A stretch of DNA of 64,000 nucleotides from Phoronis australis (GCA_002633005.1 NMRA01000400.1:282476-346475), one strand, 5' to 3'. Counted from the stretch's first letter, positions 1 to 12,330 are shown. Numbers and translations: made by a program. The notes: generated from the letters alone by a model not told the origin.

Positions 1-1430
1 GTTGTGTAAAATGAAAGTGACACACCATATAAGCTGCGTGTCAATTTTAAACCACACGCGGTCGTTTGTAGTGCGCTATGATGGGCGCTAGCTTGAACTG
101 TGGGCGCTTAATTGGAAATGTTCAAAATTTAAGGGGGGACTTTTAATAGATCAGTGAGCGCTTATTATGAAACACTTTAAAGGTAGGGAGTAGGCTTGTG
201 CGTGAGCATAGTCGTTAACCTCAGTGTTTGCGGTAATAAGATATTAAAACGTTGCAATGGTAAGAAACGTTATAATTATACGATTTTGCGAGGCAAACTC
301 CACTACCAGTAGGGCTTTCTGGATATCGTTACCACCTACATTGTACCCTTTTTAGCGACCCGGAATGATTTTGTTTTTAACTGCCCGCTTCAGCCGGAAC
401 AAGGTTGTTTCTATAGGAGTCTAAACATTTTACGGCGACGGTGGTTCGGGGAGCGAAAAGTTGCCGGGGTGGGGTGTGTATAAAGAGAAGAATGAAATGT
501 TCACTAAGTTGAACCACAATTTCGCATCTAGTGCCAGTTAAGTTGAAATAGCTGGCTACGGGCATAGAATACAGGGTTTACAGAACATCGACCTCGGGAA
601 ACATCGTAACAGGAACTGAAACGTCAGTTCTGGGTTATATCGGTCCCGGGACATCGGGTCTTTTATAACCGCTGGGAATCTGAGTTCAATTTCAAATAAA
701 CAGAGCCAAGACGGTATACTCTTTCATTTAGGACTGTCGCTGTTCTTTTTAAGTGGTGCGCACGCGAGTTCACGCACTCGAATCGCTGGAGTAGGCCTAC
801 ACTTTACGTTGGCAACAACGTGTGAAAGACAAATCATATTTCGTGCACGTAGCCCCAGAAACAAGTAAAGGGTTTGAGAATTTCTTGGCAACTGAAAGTA
901 AAGACGTGACCGTCGTGTGGCGATTAATAAGGTTGTCATTTTCACTTTGGCTGTCTTAATACAATAAAAAGGAGAAGCAAATCTCAGTCTAAGTCAAGAT
1001 TGTCTGCCGGGACTGCGTGCGCGTTAACGGTGCCGCAGTGCGATATCAGGGATATTGTCGTGGATATTTGGTACATGTAATAAGGACATCTTCAGTGAAA
1101 AATAAATATTTTTGTCCACCACAAAGTTTGGTAAGTTGATCGCTTAAGAATTAATAGAAACACCGTTGTTTTGTGAAGTTTTATCACGTGTTAAGCAGTG
1201 GCCCGAAACTTTCTTCGGCGAATCCGGGAATTTACAAAAGTGGCCGAAAGTGTTAGCCAATGAAACGCGTCAAAGATCGATTCTGCATATCCCATGTTCA
1301 CGCGACTTGCTTACAAGTCATCGGGAGGGCTGTTCTCGGTTAGTGTTGTTTTGAATTTGGATTTGGCAACAACCACATAACGGTCTGATTAACAAGAGCT
1401 GCTTTGTATTTGCCAGGTATCTGTTGAGAA
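1..1430. other. No gene seen; intergenic
   Basis: Only short reading frames without splice-supported or family-like content are present. I see no recognisable RNA gene or intact element. The stretch may hold an upstream untranslated exon or promoter of something outside the window, but nothing in it can be assigned. Confidence 0.4.
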
Positions 1431-1437
1431 GTGTAAA

Positions 1438-1570
1438 AACTCAGCTCGCATTCGTTGGAAATTCCAGGTCGCATTTTGCAACTTGATACGAGCTGACAAA
1501 AATCTAAGCTCGCATTTCCAAATTTCAGGTCGCAAATGCGACCTGCAGCTCGTTATGTCGAGCCCTGCAC
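1438..1570 (+). repeat. Repeat ending GTCGAGCCCTGC, copy 1
   Basis: The stretch repeats short words (GCTCGCATTTCCAAA, AGGTCGCAAATGCGACCT) and ends in GTCGAGCCCTGC. The same words and the same ending recur at 2318-2426. The ending, read in reverse, is CAGGGCTCGAC, which resembles a hAT-type transposon terminus and the CAGGGCTTGGAAT ends of the element at 40876-41376. Only one end is clear, so this is called a repeat rather than a complete element. Confidence 0.5.
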
Positions 1571-2317
1571 GTACAGACTGAGAGAAAACGTAAACTCTGC
1601 TATCAAGACATAAAAATGTGACTGACTTAACAAAGACACTTCACTTGGACTGTCTACGTCATAGGAAAAGTTTACTTCTGTGTTAGACTTTTTGTACTTA
1701 GTTGACATTGACATCATTATTGAGTAGCCTAAAACATTTCCCCATACTGTATCAAACACTCTGTAGACATCCATTTCAAAGTCCTTGACTAAGCAAATGG
1801 GTTATGACATATGTGATATGTTTGTAAATAATTCCAACTTTTAAAAATAAAAAGTTGAATACACACAGTTATTTGTTTGCACTACTGTGCATTACTATTA
1901 AAATAAGTGGGTAAAAATAAGGTGCACAAAAAAACTGCACACTTGCTTATGGAGAACATTGACCGCCGCGCGGTTCCGGCACGTTGCAGTTTTTACGCGT
2001 GCGACCTGTTTAGATTTTCAGATGTGGAGAACACAGCTTTTTCAACGGGCATTTTCTCCCTTTTCAAATCGCAAACTTAGCTACTCGAATGCACGTGTCA
2101 GTTAGAGAGCACTAATTCAACTTTCACGTCGGGAACTTGACTTGCGCTCTAGAGACTTTCAATGGCGGTCGTGAAGAAAAGTAACGCCGTACCTGCATAA
2201 ACGAAGTCAGGTATGGGATCTGAAATTTGTGAGTACTTAACGCGGCAGGAAAGAGCATAATCTAAACATTTTCTCGATGATCTAAAATCAAATTTGGCGC
2301 GTAAAAATGGCGGGAAA

Positions 2318-2426
2318 ATTTTGCGACCTGGCATTTATGAATGCGAGCTGGATTTTGGAAATGCGACCTGGGATTCCGGCTAGGTCGCAAAATGCGACCT
2401 GGCGATTTTAATAGCGTCGAGCCCTA
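2318..2426 (+). repeat. Repeat ending GTCGAGCCCTAC, copy 2
   Basis: Second copy of the repeat at 1438-1570. It contains the self-complementary word AGGTCGCAAAATGCGACCT and the preceding GCGACCTGG words, then ends in GTCGAGCCCTAC. The copies are in the same orientation about 860 bp apart. Confidence 0.5.
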
Positions 2427-2859
2427 CAAACTATTTTTCTTCGACATATAAAGCTAAAACATTTCCATGAAAAGGTCAATCAACATTCAAAAAAATGAAA
2501 ATTGAGGTAAATTCAACAATGTTAAACTCATCTGAAAGGACAACCTGTCTAGTTTCCGAAACAATATTTGAATTTTCTACTTCAGCTTTTTTATCTTTTG
2601 TTACCACGTACAATTTTAGGATCAGCTGCCCACAAAACGTATCCTGATTTTTGCAGAATACAGGTCTTGAATGTATGTAATTAACTTTAAATATATGGAA
2701 TTCTGCAACTGTATTTGATTTTGAGCACTCACATGCAGCACAAACTATCTAAAAACACCGTTTAACACTCTTTTAATTTATTTCCAAGACAAAGTACCAT
2801 CAAGACACAAGATAGACAGAGACAATCATCTCTAGTTGGCCCCAGTAGAGGCAGTGAAG

Positions 2860-3420
2860 CTCTTGTATAAGAGTAGACAGTGACCACCATCCTACTGGCA
2901 TGTAGGATGGCGGAGCTCCTATAGGTGCTTCATAAGCTGGAAGCTTTTCGGCGAATTATGCCTTGCACTGACTGAAACATCAAAGTCACATTGTTATTAA
3001 TACCTTTTGGTCACAAAGAGGCAACTTAGGAGGCCGTTGATGTATTTAATTCCTTCCAACTTGAACAAATACTCCCACTATCAAACTTTTTCTTCGAGCA
3101 GTCCCTCATTGAGTTCCCAAAATCGGTAACTCACCATTCTTAACACTGCGGGCGCCCAGTGGTATGACGTTATATCCCCTGGTGTGTGCAGTGTTTGGAG
3201 TATTTGTTCGATTTGGAAGGAATTAAATACATCGAAGGCCTCCTAAGATGTCCCTCTATGAGCAAAGGGTATTTATAACAACGTAACATTTATGTTTTAG
3301 TCAGTGCAAGATATAATTTGCCGAAAATCTTCCAGTCTATGAAGCGCTTATAGGCGCTTCAGAGTCTCTTCTGCTGAGCCATTAGAGACTGTAGTCACTG
3401 TCTAGTATAGAAGCAACTGA
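2860..3420. mobile_element. Fold-back (inverted-repeat) element, family FB-A
   Basis: The left arm (about 2860-3090) and the right arm (about 3190-3420) are diverged reverse complements. Both share the words for 'ggaattaaatac', 'cctcctaag', 'ttcggc(a/g)aattat' and 'agtcagtgcaag' in opposite order and strand. The middle (about 3100-3190) is a unique spacer. There is no coding capacity. A solo arm lies at 3484-3595 and another at 5168-5480, so it is a dispersed family. This is most likely a non-autonomous fold-back DNA transposon; the exact ends and target duplication were not resolved. Confidence 0.65.
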
Positions 3421-3483
3421 ATGAAAGACTACTTCAAGAAAATTTTTTATTACAGTGGTATTTGTTCGAGAAATTAAGAAGTG

Positions 3484-3595
3484 TTTTAGTCAGTGTGAGG
3501 CATAATTTGGCGAAAAGCTTCTGGCATACGAAGTTACTGGGGCCAGCTAGAGACAGTGGTTACTGACACTGCCTGGAATAGAGGCTAGACACAAC
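3484..3595. repeat. Solo arm of fold-back family FB-A
   Basis: Shares 'tagtcagtg', 'cataatttggcgaaaagcttctgg' -like words and the 'ccagctagagacagtg' segment with the arms of the element at 2860-3420. Only one arm is present. Confidence 0.55.
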
Positions 3596-3662
3596 AGTCA
3601 ACAGAATGTAGGAATTTCTAATAAACTCAACTGCTCAAGCCAGTAAAATCCCAACATTCTAC

Positions 3663-4330
3663 CACAGGCGTCCTCAGCTTCTGATCGTCCCCAATACACT
3701 ACATATAATACTACAAGGTATGACACTTCGGACTTGAAATTCCACGGGTGCTTCACTTCAGCCGTCCATAGCAAACATAAAACTCAATAAATTTACACAA
3801 AACAGGGGTTCAACAAACCATGAAGAATTGTTCTTTCTCCCAATACCATTCACGGTGTCCTGTTACGGCGACTTCGTAATAAATTCGCAGTCAAAGAACA
3901 AAAATGTTCACAAAAAGCCCCCACACACGTTCTCCCTAGGCCCGTCGAGGTCAAGGACGGTACGGAAATTGCCGCTTGGTCGCGTAAAGTCACGATGTCG
4001 CTACTTCCGTAACTCACCGGCAATTTCCGTAACCGTCCTTGACCTCGACGGGCCTAGGGAGAACGTGTGTGGGGGCTTTTTGTGAACATTTTTGTTCTTT
4101 GACTGCGAATTTATTACGAAGTCGCCGTAACAGGACACCGTGAATGGTATTGGGAGAAAGAACAATTCTTCATGGTTTGTTGAACCCCTGTTTTGTGCAA
4201 ATTTATTGAGTTTTATGTTTGCTATGGACGGCTGAAGTGAAGCACCCGTGGAATTTCAAGTCCGAAGTGTCATACCTTGTAGTATTATATGTAGTGTATT
4301 GGGGACGATCAGAAGCTGAGGACGCCTGTG
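3663..4330. mobile_element. 668-bp near-perfect palindromic hAT-like MITE
   Basis: The ends are CACAGGCGTCCTCAGCTTCT and its reverse complement. The left arm (3663-3974) and right arm (4018-4330) are about 312 bp each and nearly identical as reverse complements, around a spacer of about 43 bp. The element is flanked by an exact 8-bp duplication CATTCTAC (3655-3662 and 4331-4338). Eight-bp duplications are typical of hAT-type transposases (established knowledge). It encodes no protein; the frame across its centre is only the palindrome translated. The high arm identity implies recent insertion or a recent arm conversion. Related copies are at 6650-6719, 47453-47652 and a solo end near 4493-4527. 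Confidence 0.85.
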
Positions 4331-4492
4331 CATTCTACGAATACATTACACAGTGAAATTCTCCCGATTTGAAAAAATGGTTCTGGTAAAAAATAAAAAT
4401 AACAATAAACCCCTGTGTCATTCTTTAACACTGTAATTCACACGTGACGATGACAGTGCGACTTGTCACTTAGCAAAACCACGGTGGAATTT

Positions 4493-4527
4493 CTAGTCGA
4501 GGATGATCAGAAGCTGAGGACGCCTGT
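4493..4527. repeat. Solo terminal repeat of the palindromic MITE family
   Basis: Contains 'gatgatcagaagctgagg' followed by 'acgcctgt', which matches the right end of the 668-bp element just upstream. I found no matching left end in the 160 bp before it, so it is a decayed or deleted copy. Confidence 0.6.
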
Positions 4528-4529
4528 AA

Positions 4530-6327
4530 GCTTTGAGCAAAACTTGCGTTACGTAATCACAAGAGCTTGACTGAAAGTTGACACGTTAAGTTTAACCAGA
4601 AAATGGCAATACAATGAACATAACAGTTTGCCTACTGGCGTCACAGAAACTTCATTAAGTTGACTTACCACGTGGACTGGGACAAAACATAGCCATATTT
4701 GTATTTTCGCGATCACTTCATGTCTACTCATCATACGGAAGTAGAATTTGGTAGGTCAATCGTATTGATAATTAATATTAGCTATTTCAATTTACGCCTA
4801 ACTCATGTCTATATAAGGAAGTTTATCGATACTATTGATGAAAATTGTAAAATTTTTCATTAGAATTGCACAAATACATCTGTTAAATTCATATTACAAC
4901 AGAAAACTACGGCATTATTATGATTGACTTGAACTTGCAGCCGGCAGGTGTCGCGAATGTGCACCTTGCAGGGGAAAGGACGTTCAAGTCAAATGACTGA
5001 GTTGCTACAGATTACACTACTAAAGTGTTGAGGTTAAAATTTCACATTTTAATTGCTGGAATTTACAAAAGCGTAGATTTAGTTAGACAGCCGACATAGT
5101 CGACAGTATGCCAATGGCAATGTCGGTCCACGTACACAGTCACACTCACGCTCAACTTCAAGTCACAAACACACCTCCGGTGAAGCTCCTAGTCCTATAC
5201 TTTTACTTTTAGATAGGCACTTCATACGCTGGGACGCCAGTGGAAGCTTTTCGGTTAATCATACATTGATAAAAACATCAAAGTCACCTATTAAGTACCG
5301 TTTGCACATAGCCATAGAGGGGACACCTTAGGAGGACAATGTCTTTAATTCCTTCCAACTGGAAAAAATACTCCTGTGGCTGTGATTAAATTTTCTCGAC
5401 CATTTTAACAGTGCACGTGTTATATGAAATGATATCTCCTGGCGCACACAAGTGTTAATAATGTCTAGTTGCCGATTTGGGCTACTGTACAAAGTACAGA
5501 TCGAAAATAGTCTATTGAAACATATTGTATTGAATAGGTATGGTATGAAAAGGTATAGATTTATTAACACTAGTCACTACTCACAGTTCTCCACAAGTCA
5601 AAAAAGAACCAAGAGACTGTTCTGATTACGACTCGTGGGATGCATTGCTTGAAAAACCTGTTGTTGGGTAGAAAATTTCTCATGGAAACCAGTTCTAAAA
5701 CCAGTTCTGTGACTGTTTGGGATACCGTAGTAAAGTTTTTTAGCATGGCACCAAGGAGCGTATTTACTAAGTGCATCGTAAAACATTTCTATTGACTCGG
5801 TGAGGAGAAAGTTGTCAGATTATCTGTGTGCCTATTTGTTGCTTCTTCGATGTAGAGCCATTCAGTATTTTCATACCATTTATGGATGTATAGTCAAATG
5901 TCATTGGTTGGAGTTCAGGTTAGGTTTTAAGTGTTCGGCCCATGATAAGAGATTGCTCTCTCCTCCTGTTTACGAGATCCATGTGAGACTGTTACATTAT
6001 TGTAAAGAATGTCATAAAGTTGAAAGCTGAGAAGCAACAGAAGATGCCATTGGTAAAATAAACTTTATATGGTAAAACGTCACTAATTGCAAACATAAAT
6101 ATTTTTTAAAACTCCTAATACTGATGTGAAAGCCCAATCTTTAATCACTTTCTGATGGTTGTTGTAGTATAGATCTTTATAAATTAGCATGTAGCACTTA
6201 TTTTGTGCAGCTTGTGGAAAAATGAAAAAATAAAATTGTATTTGTCCGCCGTATTGTGTCCTAAATTGATAAGATTGCACCGTAAGTTTGGAAAAAAAAT
6301 TGATAATATGTATTTTGTCTTGTGCAG
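4530..6327. other. Intergenic with one fold-back fragment; no gene seen
   Basis: Apart from the fold-back arm at 5168-5480, only short frames without family resemblance occur. A non-coding first exon of the MYND gene could lie near 6030-6055, because the coding exon at 6328 starts at a splice acceptor, but no donor can be chosen with confidence. Confidence 0.4.
5168..5480. repeat. Arm of fold-back family FB-A
   Basis: Shares with the left arm of the 2860-3420 element the ordered words 'gtgaagctcct', 'ggaagcttttcgg', 'aacatcaaagtcac', 'cttaggagg' and 'tttaattccttccaact'. No matching opposite arm follows. Confidence 0.6.
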
Positions 6328-8060
6328 GATGGACATCTCATTTTCTTGCTGTGTTTGCGGTTTGCAAATTAACAAGTTGAAAAGGTGCACGAGATGCAAG
6401 CGAGTGTACTACTGGTAAGACTCTTCGTTATGTGCGGTCATTCCCCCTCATTTTGAACAAAAAGTATTGTCAAAATTGCCATGTTCCACTTTTCTAAGGC
6501 TGATTACATTACTGCAAATAACTGTTTGATGGGATCTGCACAGCACAAACCATATTGGTAATAGACTAAAATTTTCAGTTTTTATTTTTGTAGAGAAATT
6601 TGATGAATTAGAATTCCACTCGTCAGCTATATTGTGTGCTAAATAAGAGCACAGGCATCCTCAGCTTCTGATCGTCCCCATAGTGTATTGGGGACGATCA
6701 CAAGCTGAGGACTTATGTGAATAAGAGAATTTCTAGAATACTTATTTCTGCAAATTTCAAGCTGCATTCCGTCATCGTTAGCTGGCAATTAAAACAAAAA
6801 TGTAATTGGGCCTTATATTGTAGTAAAAGTGGTGGCATAATAGTTCTTATCCTGATATTATACTTTACCAACAAGAACATCGCAACCATCCACTACTGAA
6901 AAAAATGCTTCGGATTTTATTGGAGTTGGCAAATCTTAGAACTGAGATTCAAATATGATATAGTATTATGAGACCGAGTGAAAGACTTAGTTTGATGTTT
7001 GTTTTTAGTCATCTAAACGCTTGCAAAATGTAGCTTTTATGTGACATTCTGAGTATGTCAGTTTTTGATAACTTTTGGAAAACAAAGAATTCATTGACTG
7101 CCCAACACAGACAGGGAATCTAGCCAAGTTTAGGCACTGCGTTTGTCAGTCAGGGCATGAGTTTTGGAAAGTGTATATCGTATTGTGTGAGTTTGGCACT
7201 GTTTTCAACAGTGGGAGAGCTGTGTTTGTGAGCTTGGGCATGAGTCCATGAGTACCCCTGTATTCAATGCTTTGTAGTGCTTTCTGCTCCAGTTATTATA
7301 CATTAAATTTTTGAAACAAATATTTTAAAAAGTTTGTGAGTCAGCAAACTAAGTCGATTGAATCCAAGAGCCATGTTTAGAAGTGATGAACCATGTTTGG
7401 ATTTGTTGCAGTTATGGAAGCCAAAAACGGTCATTAACCTTCGATTTCTTATTTTTCAGTTCTCGAGAATGTCAAGTGAAAGACTGGTCAACCCACAGAC
7501 AAAGTTGTAAGTCACCTGCCAGCAGGGGGCATGCTGATAGTTTACACAGTAGTAGTGAAACTCTGGTATTCAGCAAACGGAATTGCATTGACGAAAAACA
7601 TTGTGAACTCGTGCCTAAAAATGTAAATGTTTCAAAGGATGGAAAATCATACTTATACAAAAATGAGCGCAGGTTTGACGTACCTATTTTGGATGAAAGT
7701 GAAAGTTATTGCATGGTGACTTTGAAGTTTAACAGGACCAAAGAAAAAGTTTTCTTTCAAAACAAGTGGACTGGGGAAGACATTTGGAAGGTTATAGCGT
7801 GCGTGTCAAATATCCCGTACGAAAAGTTGACTGTAATTCAAAAAGGGAGGAAATTGTCAGCAGAAACGGTTAAAGAAGATGTACGAGACAAAGCTGTTTT
7901 GCTTGTATTAGGAGAAATGGCAGAAGACGAAACTGGTGTTGATTCTGAGGAGGTGCAGATTTTGATGAAGCAAATGTCTGTGGACAGAAACGATGCCATA
8001 AAAGCCATGAAGAAGTGTGGAAATCTTATAGATGCTATCTTGGATATTGGTTCTAAATGA
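6328..8060 (+). CDS. MYND zinc finger / ubiquitin-like / UBA-like protein (2 coding exons)
   Basis: Exons are 6328-6414 (ATG at 6329) and 7460-8060, joined in phase 2 by a GT/AG intron; the product is about 228 aa. Residues about 7-47 form a MYND zinc finger: CxxC, then CxxC, then YC-SxxCQ with DW and HxxxC. The second half-site's cysteine codon is split by the intron. Residues about 114-186 look like a ubiquitin fold (basic beta strands, 'VIQKGRKL', ending 'LLVLGE'). Residues about 190-227 look like a NAC/HYPK-type UBA helix bundle ('VQILMKQMSVDR..AIKAMKK'). Exon 1 begins at a splice acceptor, so an upstream non-coding exon is expected. MYND fingers bind proline-rich peptides and UBA domains bind ubiquitin or sit in chaperone complexes (family knowledge). 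A role as a ubiquitin-linked adaptor is inference; I do not recognise a named orthologue. Confidence 0.8.
6650..6719. mobile_element. 70-bp minimal MITE: two terminal repeats back to back
   Basis: Begins CACAGGCATCCTCAGCTTCT and ends with the near reverse complement (…AAGCTGAGGACTTATGTG), so it is almost nothing but the two termini of the 3663-4330 family. It is flanked by an exact 8-bp duplication AATAAGAG (6642-6649 and 6720-6727). It sits in the intron of the MYND gene. Confidence 0.85.
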
Positions 8061-9470
8061 TGAAATGCACGGATTGCGTGGCTGATTTTAACTGATGCTG
8101 ATTCGGTTTTTCTGCTGTAGGGTCTAGAGACTCTGGTATTCTGTCTTCTTACACAAAATTATGTTGTTTATGGCATTTCGAAAATTAGCAAATTCGGAAA
8201 AATCTCACTGCATTGAATACATATTAAAGAACACTTCCTTTCTGCTAGTAATACCCTGTTGCCATCTTGCGACAAGGCATAGTGAATTATGTTGCTGTTA
8301 TATCAACTAATGGTTATTGATAGGAACTTCTGCTGGGTTTTTCTATAGTACAATTTCGGGCAAGCATTATTGCCTAAAATTGTCTTTTCTCACGTTGTGA
8401 ATGGTCAAATCTTTTTGAAACCTCTGATAGTAGTTATGGTATAGAGGTTGAACATGGAAAAGTATTAACTGGGTGTGACATGCCTTTAATGGAAAAATAA
8501 TAGTTTAAAATTTCACTTTTTGGATATATTGCACATTCTAAATTGGGGAAATGTTACAGTAAGTAAGTCTGACTTGCATCCTTTGTGAAAATTCATTCGT
8601 TGCCTCTTTGTAGTCTACTGTCGGAGTTTCCAAACTTTTATGCCTTGTAACCCAGCTGAGAACACCACGGGTTTCTAGTAAAACCATTCCCTCAACGGTT
8701 GCTGAGCTTAGTTTTCAGCATATTTGTGAAAGCATTTCTTGACATTGAAAAGGCATCGGTTATAAACTGGTCTGCAGTTATGGAGTTTCAGCATCCATGA
8801 TGCTCGTTATAATCACTGAAACTCAAAAACAGCATGACACTGATGGAGTGTTTAATGAAATATTGCTTCATGGTTATGGTTTTTGATTTTTAAGCGGACA
8901 AAACTGAATCTCAAATGCGTTTGGAGAGCCTGGTTGATGAAGTGTAAAATGAATTAGCCACATCCAGGCAGTAGACTCATTTCCTCTTTGATCTCCTTTT
9001 ATTGATTTCAAATGACAAATCTTGTACCTAAGTCGAAAAGCAATGCATATATTGCCATTTTAATTGTGAGTATATTATTGGGAATTGTCCGAATTTCATC
9101 AATGTCTTTGAGAGTTATTTTAGTGTCTAAGTCTAAGTGTACTTTACTATTTGGGGATCGGATTATAGATTTTTTTCCTACTTCAGACTGCAATTAAGTT
9201 CACTGATGCATCATTAATTCTTACAAAATTAGCTTCTAATTGTTAAAAGTCATCTATGAATGTATCGATTTTCGTAGATACATAAACAAAACAAATCACT
9301 AACTAACCAATTTGTTTATCGAAAGGGAATGTTATAAGCAATTTCTGCAGGCATGCTCGCAGATCCTTGACGGCTAACGGGGGGGGGGGGGGGGAANACA
9401 TGGGAGATTGGGCACTCCTATTAAGGTGTATATTTTTGCCTATCTCACAGGTACCTATAACTGTTCACAA
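8061..9470. other. 3' flank of the MYND gene; no further gene seen
   Basis: Probably 3' untranslated sequence followed by intergenic DNA. No clear AATAAA was found close to the stop. A 16-base G run with an undetermined base at 9397 marks a low-quality spot. Confidence 0.35.
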
Positions 9471-9472
9471 GG

Positions 9473-10197
9473 TAAACTTTAAAATTCACTGGTAAGTAAA
9501 CAAAGACATATTGTTCAATAGGTTGAATCATGCTGAGGCTATCTCAATAGAAACATTGGTTCATTTGAGCTCCAACTGTTTTGATTTCTGTACCTGGTTG
9601 CATAAAACAGTCCCAAATAGGGACTCGGCTAAGTTCCTACTGCATATTTGTGGGCTTGTGATAGCACTGTCTGTCCTATCCCATGCTGCTTTAGTATCAT
9701 CACTATGCCAATTTTTGGCTTTGTTACAAATCCAGAATGACCTTTTGATTGAATTCTCAATATTCTTGAAAGTAAGCTGGGATCTTTTCATGCAACGCCC
9801 ACAATTTAAGGACTATGTCCCTAATTATTTTGACTGAATTAATTGCTCAGTTTTTTGTTGTATTATTAGAAAATGTCATTAGTCAAGGAAGAGCTGGTAA
9901 TAAAGATAAAATTGTAGAAAAAATATCACGTCTATGCCTAGAGAACGAAACAAATACCAAAAAGATTTGAGGAACTTAGTTGAGTCCTTATTTGGGACTG
10001 TTTCATGCAACCTCACTCTGGTCTCTCCCCTCGCAATGCATTTTATCGTGCACGTGTACAGTCTGTTCTCTACCTGTGTCACCTGATTGAATAATGTGAA
10101 CTTTTGTCTTGAGAATGGTTTATAGTGAATAAACGGAAACGTCAGATCAATATGTCTTCGTTTACTTACGCGCTAATTTTAAAGTTTGTGCTCAGGT
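9473..10197. mobile_element. Fold-back element, family FB-B
   Basis: The left end (9473-9515: 'aaactttaaaatt', then 'gtaagtaaacaaagacatat') is matched in reverse complement at 10150-10197. Internal inverted matches include 'tgcataaaacagtcccaaat' near 9599 and its counterpart near 10000. There is no coherent coding region; the frames inside are the inverted repeats translated. The target duplication was not resolved. Confidence 0.6.
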
Positions 10198-10566
10198 TTT
10201 GGCCAGAAACAAATGTGATCAAACTTGAACTCCATTGACAAAAAACGCTGAAATCTTTGTTTATGATTGCGAGAGTTTTTGGAGTACCCCATTTCGACAT
10301 GTACACGGTCATCATAAATAGTAGCCTAGACAGCAGTGTTTTCCACATGTGGGAATTCCTTATAGTCAACTCCTAGTAACCATCTTCAAAGAGATACTAT
10401 TCTTGTGATACTATGGGAAACAATAACATTATTTTATAACTTACCATCGGAAATAGTCGTTTTGTGTAATTCACAGTGATCTTGTTCTTCAAAAGTCCAC
10501 CATTTCTATTTTTCACGTTTTTGGGTTGTTTGGGTCGAATATCTTGATGCTGCTGTGCTGTGCACG

Positions 10567-10591
10567 AGTTTTTTTTTTTTTTTTTTTTTTT
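10567..10591. repeat. Homopolymer T tract
   Basis: About 25 consecutive T. It could be the reverse-strand poly(A) tail of a small retroposed sequence to its right, but I could not delimit one. Confidence 0.5.
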
Positions 10592-11884
10592 GATGAATTT
10601 GGAAACTCGGCTTCCATCGTGAATACTTGGCAGTCTGGGATTTACATGTAGAGAGGGACGAAGCGACATTTCCCCTGAAATGCTCCACCGAGAGAGGGTC
10701 CCGTGTGAAATGGGACTCCTTGAGATAAAAGGCTAAACATGATTAAGTTTGGAAAAGAGATACAGTTCATTCTACCGTCGTGTGCTAGACGGTGTAGGAA
10801 GTGACCTTCTTCAACATGAAAGCCGGTCGCACGACAGGAAAATAAAGGATAATCGATTCCAACATTGGTCCCTCTATCCGTGAGCGGCCTCTTAAGAATT
10901 TGTAAATAAAAACACACAAAGGGTGGTCCCTTGAATGTCATCAATGGTCTCCTTCAAGGACGGGGCCCCTAAATAAGAAAATTCAAAAATCAGGAAATAC
11001 GCAGCAATTGACGTTATCTGTCAGGTCATCAATTTTTCTCAAGTGATATACAATTTCGAGAAAAAAATAGTAAAGCTACAGTTGTCTCCGTTATCCCTTG
11101 CCAGAGATTGCCCTCTGGAAAAACAAAGTTCCGTATTCGCAAAATTGACTTATTGAAATAAAAAAATCCAGTAAATTAATACGTTCCGCAAAGGTTTCGC
11201 TTTACAAATTTTCTCCATATTTCGAAATATGTATGAATGATTACGTGCTTGTTTTCAAGTGCGTTTAGACCACCTGTGATGCAAAAGCGGAGACCCTAAC
11301 AACAATGTCCTGGCCAGGGTCCTCTAAAGGTAATGCACCGATACAGAGTTGTAGTAAATGTCCTCTTGAATTTTCTCTCTTATCCGTATTTCGCAGTCTT
11401 TCTATTCTCGACTGTCCCCGGACCCACGCCTATGTCAGTTGCCACGGTTTAACCCTTATGCACGTGTCTCCCGCCCCTCCCCCAGCTTCCTACGGCCCGG
11501 TTAGGCTAGGGTAGCCTTGTAATCGGCGTACAAGGCGGAGCTTTATAAATATCTGAGAGTTTCCAGTCCCTTTCATTATTAATAGCCCTAGCTAAATATA
11601 CAGCTTTTTCTCGATAAAATCTGACACAAAATTAGTGCCATTAAAAACTACACTGTTCCCTGAGAGAACTAAATTATTTACCGATGTTGGAAAAACTTGC
11701 GTTTCCGCAATTATTCTGTGGTACGGGTACGATCTTTTGCGTTGGCTTTCGGCGCCGTGAAATATTGCGTCACCTATTGGTCAGTTTCTTTTTTCGCCGA
11801 TTCTTCAATCAACTGTTGTTCTTTCAGGCGAGGTTGCATGACGGTCGCAGGGGCGGATCCAAGCACTCTGCATAGGTAAAAAAT

Positions 11885-12330
11885 GAAAACATTTTGTGAA
11901 ACCCCCTCCATTGGAAATTGCCAAATACCTTGTGAACCGAAAGTTAAACTTCTAAGAATAGCAATTGATACCGATCTAATTTTTGACTCCCACTTATTCG
12001 GACATTTGCAGAAACGCCTCACAGCAAATAAACGTCCTAAGAAGAATTGGACACCGCCATTTTTCACTCCTTCACCTTTTCAAATTTCAACTACTGTCCT
12101 CTCATGGCATCAGTTTTTGCTCGAAAGAAAATACCGTCAAACTAGAAAAACTTAGATCCCTCCGTTTTGTTTACAACGAAGACGTCAGCACGCGCGATCA
12201 AGTACCGGTACTCTCACTAGCTATAACAAAACACCCCTTCATCTATACAGACTTAGACTTATTGCAACAGAAGTATTTAAAATCCTTGAAAGGGCCTTCT
12301 GAGCGGCTTTTACCAGGATCTAAGAGAGTG
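11885..12330 (+). mobile_element. Decayed LINE reverse-transcriptase fragment (frameshifted)
   Basis: In one frame near 11938 the translation reads 'VKLLRIAIDTDLIFDSH', which is the familiar 'VKLLGIxID..LxFxxH' segment after the reverse transcriptase core of CR1/L2/jockey-type LINEs. It then continues in another frame as 'NASQQINVLRRIG' and 'KLEKLRSLRFVYNEDVS', again in the order expected for that family. At least one frameshift separates the parts, so it is a pseudogene fragment. Confidence 0.7.

Noticed and set aside
3828-4085. 85-residue frame across the centre of the palindrome
   Set aside because: It is the two arms of the inverted repeat translated; there is no independent sign of coding.
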